DNA of 64,000 nucleotides from GMQP-bins7 sp963776565 (GTDB taxonomy: Bacteria; Actinomycetota; Thermoleophilia; Gaiellales; Gaiellaceae). Position numbers and translations under genes: made by a program. The stretch spans positions 28,591-92,590 of the forward strand of contig CAVZNF010000007.1 in assembly GCA_963776565.1 (NCBI GenBank). The letters are read 5' to 3'. How positions within the stretch are numbered: position 1 is the stretch's first letter; each line of letters begins with the position of its first letter. Below, in pieces: positions 34,129 to 45,230 of the stretch. The notes below the pieces were generated by a model, which did not search any database, had not been told where the DNA came from, and saw only the letters and a program-made list of their open reading frames with translations.

Positions 34129-34965
34129 GTGCACGGCATTCTCGAGACGACCGCGAACAACCTCCGCGTGGCCAAGCGCCTCGCGCCAAGGCGCGGCGCC
34201 ACGCTCGGCGAGCGCTTCGGCCGGCTCGACGATCGGCTCGTGTTCGTCCTCGGGTCGCCACGCTCAGGGACGACGTTCCTCGCGGGCGCGATCGGCTCGC
34301 TGCCCGGCTTCGTCGACCTCGGCGAGGTGGCGCCGGTCAAGGCGTCGATCCCCGAGCTTGCCGCGCTCCCTCCCGCCGAGGCCGCCAGCCGCCTGCGCCG
34401 GATACTTGCCGTCGCGCGTCGCGTCGGTCTCGTCGGCTCGGTTCGCGCCGTCGAGCAGACGCCAGAGCTCGCGCACCTCGCTCGAGCGCTCCCGCTCGCC
34501 TACCCCGAGGCGCAGGTCGTGCACATCGTTCGCGACGGGCGGGACGTCGTCTGCTCGCTGCTCGAGAAGCCGTGGCTGCGGCCGGAACAGGCGCGCGTCG
34601 ACGACGCCGGCATTCCCTACGGCTCGTACGCCCGCTTCTGGGTCGAGCCCGAGCGGCGGGACGAGTTCGAGCGCGCGAGCGACGCGCGGCGGGCGGCGTG
34701 GGTGTGGCGGAGCTACGTGACCGCAGCGCGTTCGGGCGGCGCACAGGTGATCGAGATTCGCTACGAGGAGGTGACCGCCGACCCCGCCGGCGTCGCCGCC
34801 ATGCTCGCGCCGCAGCTCGCTGCTCCGGTCGAGCCGTTGGCGAAAGCTCTCGCGCGGGCGCACGGATCGTCCGTCGGCCGGTACGAGAGCGACCTCGATG
34901 CCGAGCAGCTGGCCGAGGTCGAAGCCGAAGCCGGCCCGTTGCTTCGAGAGCTGGGGTACGTCTAG
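34129..34965 (+). CDS. Sulfotransferase family protein
   Basis: The 278-residue protein has the PAPS 5'-phosphosulfate loop FVLGSPRSGTTFLAGAIG (residues 39-56) and the 3'-phosphate-binding region VVHIVRDGRDVVCSLLEKPW, followed by YEEVTADPAGVAAML. These are the hallmarks of bacterial Sulfotransfer_3-type enzymes, which move sulfate from PAPS to hydroxyls of lipids, glycans or small molecules. GTG 34129 is the start by homology. The acceptor is unknown. Its end overlaps the dnaG stop (convergent) by four bases. Confidence 0.88.
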   Translation: MHGILETTANNLRVAKRLAPRRGATLGERFGRLDDRLVFVLGSPRSGTTFLAGAIGSLPGFVDLGEVAPVKASIPELAALPPAEAASRLRRILAVARRVGLVGSVRAVEQTPELAHLARALPLAYPEAQVVHIVRDGRDVVCSLLEKPWLRPEQARVDDAGIPYGSYARFWVEPERRDEFERASDARRAAWVWRSYVTAARSGGAQVIEIRYEEVTADPAGVAAMLAPQLAAPVEPLAKALARAHGSSVGRYESDLDAEQLAEVEAEAGPLLRELGYV

Positions 34966-36608
34966 GTCAGCTCCGCCAGGGCCTGGCGCACCTTGGCGAG
35001 GTGCGCCTGCAGCTCGGTCGTCCGGGCGAGGTCCGCGCCAGCGAGATCGCGCTTCAGCTTCCGCTCCCGGAGCCGAAGCAGGAGTTCGGTGCCGGTGCGC
35101 TCGTCGAGCGCTTCTTGCGCCGCACGTGCGTCCAGCTCGGCGCGCAGAGCCGTGAGTTCCGGGTCGTCCCTGCCCGTGACGAGCATGTCGCGGAAGCGTC
35201 GGCTGGGCTCCGAGTCGAAGTGGTCGGACGAGAGCTCGGCCAATCCGCGCACGAGCGACGGATGCGCAACGCAGGCTGCGAGGACGTCGCGCTCCAGGCG
35301 GTCGCCCGCATCGAGGAGTCGCGGCGCGTCTTCGAGTCCTCGCTTGGCGCCCCCGCGGGCGGGCGCGAGTCCTGCCAGCGTCTCGCGAGGTAGGTCGAGA
35401 CGGTCAGCGAGCAGGCGTAGTGCCTCCTGGCGCTCGGGCGAGTCCTCCGCCTTCGCCAGCACCTCTCGCGCCCGCACGAACCCTTCCTGCCGATCGGCCG
35501 AGCGCTCGATCTCGAGTCGCACCCGGTAGACGAGGTAGCTCTCCGCGCTTCGCAGCCGGTCGGCGAACCCGTCGGGCGCGTCGGCAGGGTCCTGGCCACG
35601 GGGAAGCGTGACGATCTTGACGTCGAAGCCCTGCGCCGCTGCGAGCTCCATCCCGCGCAGCGTCGCCTCCTGGCCGGCGGCATCTGCGTCGAAGCAGAGG
35701 TACAGCTTCTTCGTCATCCGGGCCAGCTCACGCAGCTGTTGCGCAGTGAGCGCCGTCCCCATGGACGCCACGACCGGCTCGAAGCCTGCCTGGCGTAGCG
35801 CGATCACGTCGGTGTTCCCCTCGACGACTGCGGCGAAGTCCTGCTTGGCGATCGCGGCCTTCGCGAGATGGAGCCCGTAGAGAACGGCGCTCTTGTGGAA
35901 GAGATCTCCTTCGGGCGAGTTCACGTACTTGCCTCTCAAAGGGTCGTCCTCGCGGAGCTTGCGCGCCTGAAAGCCGACCACTCGGCCGCGCGCGTCTGCG
36001 AGCGGGAACATGAGCCGCTGCGGGAAGTAGTCGGTACCGCGCGTGGTCACCAGCCCCGCCGACTTGAGCTCGTCGAGCGTGAAGCCGCGCTCGCGCGCCT
36101 TGTCCGCGAGCCCCTTGCCCGGCGACAGCCCGAGACGGAACTCCTTGGCGATCTCCTCGCCGAGCCCGCGTCCGGCGAGATACTCGCGAACCGGCGCGGC
36201 GCCATCCCCGTCCCACAGGAGCCGCTCGAAGTACGTGGCCGTCTGGTCGAGGACGGCGTAGAGACGCTCGCGCCGGCGGCGCGCTTCCTCTACCCGCGGC
36301 GATGCCTCCTCGACCTCGATCGGAACCCGGAACCGCTCTGCGAGCCACTCGACGGCGCCGACGAAGTCGAGGTTCTCCGTCTCGCGGACGAACGAGATGA
36401 TGTCCCCGCCCTTCCCGCAGCCGAAGCAGTAGTAGAGCTTCTCGACCGGGTTGACCGAGAACGACGGCGTCTTCTCCTCGTGGAACGGGCAGCGGCCAGT
36501 AAAACGTGAACCGGACGCGCGCCGCAGCTGCGTCCGCCCGGCGACGACCTCGACCATGTCCGCCGCGGCAACGACGTCGCGCACCGACGAGTCCTTGATC
36601 CGCGCCAT
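34962..36608 (-). CDS. dnaG: DNA primase
   Basis: The 548-residue protein has the CHC2 zinc finger (C40, H43, C61, C64 in CPFHEEKTPSF and YYCFGCGKGGDI), the RNA polymerase core with FRLGLSPGKG and GRVVGFQARKL, and the TOPRIM motifs AVVEGNTDVIALRQAGF and LYLCFDADAAGQEA. It makes RNA primers at the replication fork. It is shorter than the 581-residue E. coli enzyme and than most actinobacterial ones. The C-terminal helicase-binding part is brief (about residues 430-548). GTG/ATG choice is clear (ATG 36608). Only 40 bases separate it from the divergent cyclase gene. Confidence 0.95.
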   Translation of the reverse strand: MARIKDSSVRDVVAAADMVEVVAGRTQLRRASGSRFTGRCPFHEEKTPSFSVNPVEKLYYCFGCGKGGDIISFVRETENLDFVGAVEWLAERFRVPIEVEEASPRVEEARRRRERLYAVLDQTATYFERLLWDGDGAAPVREYLAGRGLGEEIAKEFRLGLSPGKGLADKARERGFTLDELKSAGLVTTRGTDYFPQRLMFPLADARGRVVGFQARKLREDDPLRGKYVNSPEGDLFHKSAVLYGLHLAKAAIAKQDFAAVVEGNTDVIALRQAGFEPVVASMGTALTAQQLRELARMTKKLYLCFDADAAGQEATLRGMELAAAQGFDVKIVTLPRGQDPADAPDGFADRLRSAESYLVYRVRLEIERSADRQEGFVRAREVLAKAEDSPERQEALRLLADRLDLPRETLAGLAPARGGAKRGLEDAPRLLDAGDRLERDVLAACVAHPSLVRGLAELSSDHFDSEPSRRFRDMLVTGRDDPELTALRAELDARAAQEALDERTGTELLLRLRERKLKRDLAGADLARTTELQAHLAKVRQALAELT

Positions 36609-36648
36609 GAGTTGAGACTACTGCCCGCGAACGCCGTACTCTCTGCCC

Positions 36649-39600
36649 GTGATCACCTGCCCTAGCTGCGGCCAGGAGAACCCCGAGGGCTTCCGCCTGT
36701 GCGGGATGTGCGGGGCCGCTCTCGGCCCCGAGACGGTCGCGACACGCGAGGAGCGGAAGGTCGTCACCGTCCTCTTCTGCGACCTCGTCGGGTTCACTGC
36801 GAAAGCGGAGCAGCTCGATCCCGAGGAGGTGCGCGCCGTCCTCCGTCCGTACCACGACCGTGTCCGCGCGGAGCTCGAGCGGCGCGGGGGCACTGTGGAG
36901 AAGTTCATCGGCGATGCGGTCATGGCCCTGTTCGGGGCGCCCACTGCGCACGAGGACGACCCCGAGCGCGCGGTCCGGGCGGCGCTCGCGATCCGCGACT
37001 TCGCCGTCGAGGAAGGTCTCGAGCTGCGCATCGGGATCACGACCGGCGAGGCGCTCGTCTCACTCGGCGCGAGCCCGTCCGAGGGCGAGGGGATGGCGTC
37101 GGGGGATGTCGTAAACACTGCCGCACGGCTTCAGAGCGCCGCTCCCGTCAACGGTGTCGTCGTGGACGAGACGACGCAACGCGCCACGCGCCACGCGATC
37201 GCTTACCGCGAGACGGAACCGGTCGCAGCGAAGGGGAAGGCCAAACCAATCGCGATCTGGGAGGCGGTCGAGGCGCGTGCGCGATTCGGGCCGGAAGTGC
37301 TCGACCACGTGGCCGGCGAGCTGGTCGGCCGCGAGCGAGAAGTCGGTCTGCTCCAGACGGCCCTCGACGGCGTGCGCGAGGAGCGCTCGCCGCAGCTCGT
37401 GACGCTCGTCGGCGTCCCCGGCATCGGCAAAAGCCGCCTGCTGCACGAACTCTCCCGCATTGTCGACGCCGAGGAGGAGCTCACGACCTGGCGACAGGGC
37501 AGATGCCTCGCATACGGGGACGGCGTGACGTTCTGGGCGCTGGCCGAGATCGTGAAGGCCCAGGCCGGCATTCTCGAGGCGGACGACGAAACCAGCGCGG
37601 GCGAGAAGCTCCGCCGAGCAGCCGACGAACTCATGGACTCGGCCGACGCAGAATGGGTCGCCGCTCGCCTGCGCCCGCTGGCCGGGCTCGAGGACGAGTC
37701 GGAGCTCGGGGGCAGCAGAGGAACGGAGGCCTTCGCGGCCTGGCGGCGCTTCTTCGAGGAACTCGCCGCACAGCGTCCGCTGATCCTCGTCTTCGAGGAT
37801 CTCCAATGGGCCGACGACGGCCTGCTCGACTTCGTCGACGAGCTCGCCGACTGGGTGACCGACGTGCCGATGCTGGTGGTCTGCACGGCCAGACCGGAGC
37901 TGCTTGCTCGGCGCCCGAACTGGGGTGGCGGCAAGCTCAACGCCTCTACGATCGCCCTCGAGCCGCTGTCCGACGTTGAGACCGCCCGGCTGATGGCCAC
38001 CTTGCTCGAACGCTCGGTGCTGCCGGCCGACGTCCAGCAGACCCTGCTCGAACGCGCCGGCGGCAATCCCCTCTACGCCGAGCAGTTCGCCCAGCTGTAC
38101 CTCGAGCGAGGCTCCGCCGAGGACCTGCCGCTCCCCGAGACGTTGCAGGGCATCATCAGCGCTCGCCTCGATGGCCTGCCCGCCGACGAGAAGGCATACC
38201 TCCACGCGGGAGCGGTCGTCGGGAAGGTCTTCTGGACGGGCGCCCTCGGCAGCGCAAGCGTCGACTCGGAAACGGTCGTGCACGCACTGGTGCGAAAGGG
38301 CTTCCTGCGACGGCAACGGCGCTCGTCGGTAGCCGGAGAGCTCGAGCTCGCATTCGCGCACGCACTCGTTCGTGACGTCGCGTACGGACAGCTACCGAGA
38401 GCCGAGCGCGCCGCCAGGCATCGCGGGGTGGCCGAGTGGCTCGTGTCCCTCGGCCGCAACGAGGACCACGCGGAGATGCTCGCGTACCACTGGCGGTCGG
38501 CCCTCGAGCTCGCGAGCGCGTCTGGCGGAGAAACGGCGGACCTCACGGAGCGAACCCGGCTCGCTCTGGTCGACGCGGGAGACCGGGCATTCGGGCTCAA
38601 CGCATTCAGCCCCGCCGTCGGGTACTACACGGAGGCGCTCTCACTCTGGCCGATCGACGGTACCTGGGCGGGCAGAGGTCCTGTTCCGGAGGGCGCAAGC
38701 ACTCCATGTCATGGGCGACGACGGGCAGGAGTCAGCGCTCGAGGAGGCCCGCGACGCCCTGCTCGAGATCGGCGACCGAGAGACCGCCGGCCAGGCGGAG
38801 GCGTTTCTCTCTCGAGTGGCGTGGTACCGCGGACACGGCGAGGAGGCGCAGCGCCACATCGAGCGAGCACAGGAGCTCGTCGCCGACGCGGGCACGACGG
38901 TGGCGAAAGCTCGCGTGCTCTGTCTTCTTGCCCGACTCCGCATGCTCTCGAGCGATGGGGAGGAGGCGATCCGGATCGGTATGGAGGCGCTTGCGCTGGC
39001 GGAGGCGCTCGATCTCGACGAGCTCCGCATCCACGCGTTGACGACGATCGGCAGCGCCAAGACCCTGCTCGAGAACACGGGCGAGGAGGAGCTCGAACGC
39101 GCATACGAGCTAGCCACGGCGGTCAATTCGCCCCTCGCGGCGATCGTCCTCAACAACCTCAGTGTCCTGGCCGACTTATAGAGGCGAGCTGGTTCGCGCT
39201 GAGGAGCTCGTCAGGGCGGCGCTCGACCTCGCGCAGCAGCTCGGCGACCGGGAGAACATTCGCTTCTCCCGAGGCAAACCTGTCTTCACTACTTGCTGCA
39301 CGAGCGGCCGCTGGGACGAGACGCTCGAGGACGCCGACCGCTTCATCGCGGAGTGCGAGACATCACCGCACAACATGGAGACCTCCGCCCGCGAGACGCG
39401 CGCCCATGTCCGCTTCGCGCGAGGGGACGCAGAAGGCGCCTTCGAAGATTGGGAGCACGGGCTCGCTCTCGCCCGCGCAATGGGATCTCCGGAGAGACTC
39501 ATCCCGGCCCTTCTCGATCCCGGCCGGGCGCTCGCGTTGCTCGGGCGACTCGACGAAGCACGCGCGTACGTCCTCGAGGGGATGAACGTGGCCAGGGCAA

Positions 39601-39954
39601 ACCCCGCGCTGGCAGACATGCTCGGCAGGATCGCGGGCGAATCCGACAGGCTCGGCGTGACGTCGGAAGTCGACGAGATCATCTCGCAGGCACCCGAAGG
39701 CCCGTGGAAGGACGTAGGTCTCGCGGAGCTCCATGGCGAGGGCACACGTGCGGCGGACATGCTCCGACGTATGGGCGCAACCGGCGATCGAAGCGGACGT
39801 CCGAATCGCTGCGGCAGAGGCGTTGCTGGAAGAGGGCCGGACGGCCGAGGGTTTGGCCGAGCTCGAGAAGGCGCTCACGTTCTACCGCTCGGTCGGCGCC
39901 ACCTACTTCCTCGACCGCGGCGAGGCGCTGCTCGCAGAGGCGAAGACCGCCTGA
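36649..39954 (+). CDS. Adenylate cyclase/ATPase regulator with zinc ribbon and TPR-like tail (frameshifted), copy 1
   Basis: About 1,100 residues. An N-terminal zinc ribbon (C4, C7, C18, C21) is followed by a class III cyclase domain with both metal aspartates (FCDLVGFT, IGDAVMALFGAP), the substrate lysine (VEKFIGD) and SGDVVNTAARLQ with the catalytic Asn/Arg, so it should make cAMP. A P-loop ATPase follows (LVGVPGIGKSRLLHEL, Walker B LILVFEDLQWADD), then a long TPR-like helical region. One-base shifts occur near 38665, 39175, 39290 and 39790; the frame pieces align with copy 2 throughout. GTG 36649 has no Shine-Dalgarno, and TTGAGA/GTACTC boxes lie at 36612-36641, so it may be leaderless. 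Its TGA shares a base with the next gene's ATG. Confidence 0.85.
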
Positions 39955-42900
39955 TGGCGACGTCGCGTCGCGAGCGCAAGGTTGTGACCGTCGTCTTCTG
40001 CGACCTCGTCGGGTTCACCTCACGCGCCGAGTCGATGGATCCGGAGGACGTCGAGGCGCTCCTGCGCCCCTACCACGAGCGCGTTCGCGCCGAGCTCGAA
40101 CGACATGGCGGCACCGTCGAGAAGTTCATCGGCGACGCGGTGATGGCGCTCTTCGGAGCCCCGACCGCGCACGAGGACGACCCCGAGCGCGCGGTCCGCG
40201 CGGCGCTCGCGATCCGCGACTTCGCCGCCGAGGAAAGCCTCGAGCTCCGCGTCGGGATCACCACCGGCGAGGCGTTGATCTCGCTCGACGCCCGCCCCGA
40301 CGCAGGCGAGGGCATGGCCTCGGGCGACGTCGTGAACACAGCCGCTCGCCTCCAGAGCGCCGCGCCGGTCAACGGCGTCATCGTCGACGAGACGACCTAC
40401 CGGGCGACCCGCGCCGCCATCGACTACGACGAAGCCGCTCCGGTCGAGGCGAAGGGCAAGTCGGAGCCGATCCCGGTGTGGCTGGCGACCGCCGCCCACT
40501 CGCGCTTCGGCGTCGACGTCGCGCACGAGGCCCGCACGGAGCTCGTCGGCCGCGAGCGCGAGCTCAGCGTCGTCCGGGACGCGTTCGAGCGGGCGCGCCA
40601 CGAGCGCACGCCGCAGCTCCTCACGCTCGTCGGCGTCCCGGGAATCGGCAAGAGCCGGCTCGTCCACGAGCTCCAGCGCATCGTCGATGCCGACCCGGAG
40701 CTCATCACCTGGCGCCAGGGACGCTGCCTTGCCTACGGTGACGGGATCACGCTCTGGGCGCTCGGCGAGATCGTCAAGGCGCAGGCGGGCGTTCTGGAGC
40801 AGGACACGCCGGAGGACATCGCGACGAAGGTCCACCAGGTCGTCGAGGACACGCTCGCCGGCTCGGGCGACGAGACGCGCGTCGAGGCGCATCTCCTCGC
40901 GCTCCTCGGCCTCGCCGGCGACGCACAGCTGGGAGGCGATCGCCGAAACGAGGCCTTCGCCGCCTGGCGCCGCTTCCTCGAGGGTCTCGCCGAGCAGCGT
41001 CCGCTCGTCGTCGTCGTCGAGGACATCCACTGGGCGGACGAGAGCCTCCTCGACTTCCTCGACGAGCTCGTCGACTGGCTGACGGACGTCCCGCTGCTCG
41101 TCGTCGCGACGGCGCGGCCCGAGCTCCTCGAACGCCGCCCGGGCTGGGGCGGCGGCAAGCTCAACGCCACGACGCTTGCGCTCTCCCCGCTGTCCGACGA
41201 GCAGACCGCAGAGCTGATCGGGCGCCTCTTGGGCCGACCGCTGCTCGCGGCCGAAGCCCAGCAGACCCTGCTCGAGCGGGCGGGCGGCAATCCGCTCTAC
41301 GCCGAGCAGTTCGTCGAGCTGTATACGGAGCAGGGCTCGACGGCGGAGCTCACGCTTCCCGAGACGCTCCAGGGCATCATCGCCGCCCGCCTCGACGGGC
41401 TGCCCGACTCGGAGAAGAGCCTGCTGCAGGACGCGGCCGTTGTCGGCAAGGTGTTCTGGGCGAGCTCGATCGGACGGGACCCGGATGCGGCGACCACGTG
41501 GCTCCACTCACTCGAGCGCAAGGGTTTCGTCCGCCGCCAGCGCCGCTCGTCACTCGAAGGGGAGAGCGAGTTCGCGTTCGCGCACGCGCTCGTTCGCGAC
41601 GTCTCGTACGGCCAGATCCCACGTGCCGATCGCGCGCAGAGGCACCGCGCTGTCGCGGAGTGGATCGACGGCCTCGGCCGTCCTGAGGACCACGCCGAGA
41701 TGCTCGCGTACCACTGGAGCTCGGCGCTCGAGCTCGTCCGTGCGTCAGGTGGTAGCGACGACGAGATCGTGGAGCGCACTCGCCTGGCCTTGCGCGCCGC
41801 CGGAGACCGAGCGTCCTCCCTCAACAGCTACGCGGTCGCGGCGGCCCAGTACGACGACGCGCTCGCGCTCTGGCCGGATGACGCCGAGCGCCCCGACCTT
41901 CTGTTTCGGCTTGCCGTTGCGCTCCACCGGTCCTACAACGCGGCGCGCCAGCAGGATGCACTCGAGGCCGCGCGAGACGCATTGCTGGCGGTGGGCGACA
42001 CGGAGCGCGCATCCGAGGCGGAGTCGTTCCTCTCGCAGCGTCTTCTGGGAGCGGGGTGAGCACGATCTCGTCCGGGAGCATCTCGCGCGCGCGGAGGCTC
42101 TCGCCGGCGACTCGGTCTCGGCCGCGGCGGCACGTGTTCTGGCCTTCGCGGGACGGATCCGAGAGATCGCAGGCGAGCACGAGGAAGGGCGACGTCTCGC
42201 CGAGGCCGCATTCGCGACGGCGACCGAGCTCGGGCTCGACGAGCTCCGTGCTCATGCGCTCACGACGATCGGCATGGCGAAGAACGACGTCGACCTCGGG
42301 TCGGGCGTCGCCGACATGGAGCGTGCCCTCGAGATCGCTCTCGCGGCCGACGCCCCGGTCGCCTCGGCGATCGTCAACAACCTCGCCGTCTACTCGACTT
42401 TTGCGGGCGACTTTCGACGCACTGACGAGCTCTACGCCGAGGCGACGCGCCTCGGCGAGCGCTACGGAGACGCCTCGAGCGTCCGCTTCGTCCGCGGCAA
42501 CCGCATCTTTCTCGACTTCTTTCTCGGGCGCTGGGACCGCGCGCTCGAGTCAGCGGACACGTTCATCGCCGAATGCGAGGCGGGGTCACCGCACACGCTC
42601 GAGTACATGGCGCGCGAAATACGTTCGGCACTCTGGCTCGCCCGCGGAGATCAGGACGCTGCACTTCGCGACCAGCTCCAGTCGTTCGAGCACGCGCAGA
42701 CGAGGCACGAGCCATTCCACAGGCTCGGCTCGCTCGCAATCACCGCGGCGCTCTACGCCGAGCTCGGTCAGGTCGACGAAGCGCACGCACTCGCTGTGCA
42801 GGTGCCGCCGATCGTTCGCGAGGTCGGGCTGCATGGCGCGCTGACGCGCCTCGGGCCGTTCGCGGACGAGCTCGGCATCGGTGACGAGCTCCGCGATGCC

Positions 42901-43189
42901 GTCGCCGCTGGAGCCGGCCCGAGATTTCCTTTTTGGCGGAGCGTGATCGAGCACATCCTTGCGGGCGAGCTCGTCTCGGCAGCAGACCTCATGGCGTCGG
43001 CGGGGAGCCCGACGATCGAGGCGAACCTCCGCAGACACGCGGGCATCCGGATGCTGGCCGACGGGCGAACATGCCGAAGGCGAGGTCGAGCTCGAGCGTG
43101 CGCTCGCGTTCTATCGCTCGGTCGACGCGTCGGCCTACGTCGCCCAGATCGAGAGCGCGCTCGCCGGCGCTCAGAGCGAGTCGGCGTAG
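39954..43189 (+). CDS. Adenylate cyclase/ATPase regulator with TPR-like tail (frameshifted), copy 2
   Basis: This is a tandem paralogue of the preceding gene, with the same architecture but no zinc ribbon. It has a cyclase domain starting at once (RRERKVVTVVFCDLVGFTSRAE) with all catalytic residues (IGDAVMALFGAP, VEKFIGD, SGDVVNTAARLQ), P-loop LVGVPGIGKSRLVHEL, VVVVEDIHWADES, and repeated helical hairpins to the end (VELERALAFYRSVDASAYVAQ). Total about 1,078 residues, with single-base shifts near 42035 and 43065. ATG 39954 overlaps the previous stop (TGATG), so the pair is co-translated. The proteins likely link a signal sensed by the TPR/ATPase part to cAMP. The end overlaps the convergent dgt gene by 19 bases. 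Confidence 0.87.
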
Positions 43190-44095
43190 GTGAGCGCGAA
43201 GCGGTCGGTCATTCCGGCGATGTAGTCGACGATCTCGTCGACGTCGTCGCCGCGCTCGACGAGGTGGTCGAAGATCGCGCGGATGACCTCGTGCGCCTTC
43301 TCGTGCTCCGGCGCCGCCTGCGGCCCGAGGTAGACCCGCTCGAACATGAAGGCCCGCAGCGAGAGCATCGCCTCCCCCACGTCCGCGCGACTGGCGGATG
43401 TCGTCGACGCCCTCCGACGACTCGACGATGTCGTGGACGAGCCGGTCGATCCGCTTCGAGCCCGTATCTCCGAGGATCGCGATCTCCTCGCGCGGCAGGT
43501 CGTCTTCACCGAGAAGCCCGTACCGCACGGCGTCGTCGATGTCGTGGTTGATGTACGCGACCCGGTCGACGAGCCGCACGATCTTTCCCTCGAGTGACTC
43601 GGGCTCGCGCTCGCCCGTGTGCGTGAGGATCCCGTCGCAGACCTCGTGTGTGAGGTTGAGCGAGCGCGCGATCCGCAGCGACTGCTCGTTGTGACGAAAG
43701 CGCCGACTGAATCGCTCCTGCACGGCGTCGTCGAGCGCATCCTCCCCGGCGTGCCCGAACGGTGTGTGGCCCATGTCGTGCCCGAGCCCGATCGCCTCGG
43801 TCAGATCCTCGTTCAGCCGCAGCGCCCGCGCCACGACGCGCGAGATCGCCGTCGTCTCGAGCGTGTGGGTCATGCGCGTGCGGTAGTGATCCCCCTCGGG
43901 GTCGATGAAGACCTGGGTCTTTCCCTTCAGCCGCCGGAACGGCTTCGAGTGGACGATGCGATCGCGATCGCGCTGGAACTCCGTCCGTACGCCGCATGGC
44001 TCCTCCGGAAGCTCGCGCCCGCGCGTCTCGAGCGAGCGGACAGCGAAAGACGAGAGGATCCTCTCGCGCGCCCGGATCGTCTCGTCGAAGCCCAT
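43171..44095 (-). CDS. dgt: dGTPase-like HD-domain triphosphohydrolase (frameshifted)
   Basis: The gene encodes about 307 residues. The N-terminal frame (ATG 44095) has HSKPFRRLKGKTQVF, RMTHTLE with His77, GLGHDMGHTPFGHAGE with the HD pair at 106-107 and THEVCDGILTHTG. After a one-base gain near 43385-43395 (CGCGCGGACGTG) the second frame continues DVGEAMLSLRAFMFERVYLG and ends MTDRFALTYADSL. The HD ligands match deoxynucleotide triphosphohydrolases of the short Dgt type, which split dNTP into nucleoside and triphosphate. The MFS gene lies five bases upstream of the frame end on the same strand side, so dgt follows the MFS/SDR genes in one unit or has its own promoter. Confidence 0.87.
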
Positions 44096-44099
44096 CGGG

Positions 44100-45230
44100 T
44101 CAGCGTAGAGGTAGGAGATGCGGGATCGCTGCTCCGACGAACAGGGCGGCAAAGGCAGCGCCGAGCAGGCTCCAGCCTCCGAGTGCGAGCGCCACGCCTC
44201 CCACAGCCGCTCCGACGAAGTAGCCGGTCTGAATCGCGGCCGTGCGAACGCCCGTCACCCCGAGACGCAGCTCGGGAGCCAGACCGAGGCCGCGCGCGCT
44301 GCCCGCGAGCGTCCGGCCCCCGGCGATGAAGCACAGCGTCGCGAAGAGCCCGACGCTGACCCAAACGGACGGCCGAAACGCTCCGAGCAGCGCGACGGTG
44401 ATCGCGGCGGACAGCGCGAGGCCGACAAGCAGGCGACGGCCGTACCGGTCGACCCAGCGCCGAAAGAGGAAGTTCCCCGGCACATACACGAGAGCGCCGA
44501 ATCCGAGCGCGAACCCCGCCGCGGCGATCGACAGGTCGTACGTCTCGACGAGGAGCGCGCCCACGTAGACGAGCGCACCGGCCCAGCCCGAGAACGCGAA
44601 GAGCTCGCCGACGGTCCACCGCGTCACGCCCGGCTGCTTCAGGACCGATCGAAGACCGGCCCGCGCCGAAGCTGGCGGCGTCGCCCGCTGCCGAAGGAGG
44701 AGCACACTCGCAACGACGGCCAGCGAGACCGGAATCACGAGCCAGGCGAGCCTCCAGTCGATCTCGCCGAGCAGTCCCACGAGCGGCATCCCGATGATCC
44801 ATGCGAGCGGTGGCCCGAGCAGCGTCAGCGCCAGAACGCGAGATCGGTCGACCGGTGTCGACCACTCCGCGGTGGCTGCGATCGCGGCCGAGTACGACAC
44901 GCCGATCCCGAGACCGACGAGCACCTGTGCGAGGACGAGCACCGTGAAGTCGGGCGCCGCTCCGCTGATCAGCGACCCGCACGCGAGAGTGACGAGCGCA
45001 CCGAGCATGAGCCCGCGGAGGCCGACGCGCCCCGCGAGGAGCCCTGTCGCGAGAGCAGCGGCACCGGCCGCGAGCCCCGACACGGTGCGCAGCTGCCCGG
45101 CGGTCGCGATCGAGACGTCGAGATCGCTCGCGACGTCCGGCAGCAGCGGGTTCAGCACGACGAGCGCCGCCTGCGACGCCGCCAGTGCGGCCAGTAGCGC
45201 GATGCCGACTGCCCGCGGCCCGGACGGCAT
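44100..45230 (-). CDS. MFS transporter
   Basis: The 376-residue protein has 12 hydrophobic segments and the MFS loop motif between helices 2 and 3 (LLAGRVGLRGLMLGAL), and a similar loop after helix 8 (FLFRRWVDRYGRRLLVG). The proline-rich helix 5 region (LLGPPLAWIIGMPLVGL) is typical of DHA1 drug/proton exporters. It is short for the family but complete. The ATG at 45230 overlaps the SDR stop by one base, so the two are co-translated. Substrate unknown; a small organic molecule exporter is likely. Confidence 0.88.
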   Translation of the reverse strand: MPSGPRAVGIALLAALAASQAALVVLNPLLPDVASDLDVSIATAGQLRTVSGLAAGAAALATGLLAGRVGLRGLMLGALVTLACGSLISGAAPDFTVLVLAQVLVGLGIGVSYSAAIAATAEWSTPVDRSRVLALTLLGPPLAWIIGMPLVGLLGEIDWRLAWLVIPVSLAVVASVLLLRQRATPPASARAGLRSVLKQPGVTRWTVGELFAFSGWAGALVYVGALLVETYDLSIAAAGFALGFGALVYVPGNFLFRRWVDRYGRRLLVGLALSAAITVALLGAFRPSVWVSVGLFATLCFIAGGRTLAGSARGLGLAPELRLGVTGVRTAAIQTGYFVGAAVGGVALALGGWSLLGAAFAALFVGAAIPHLLPLR

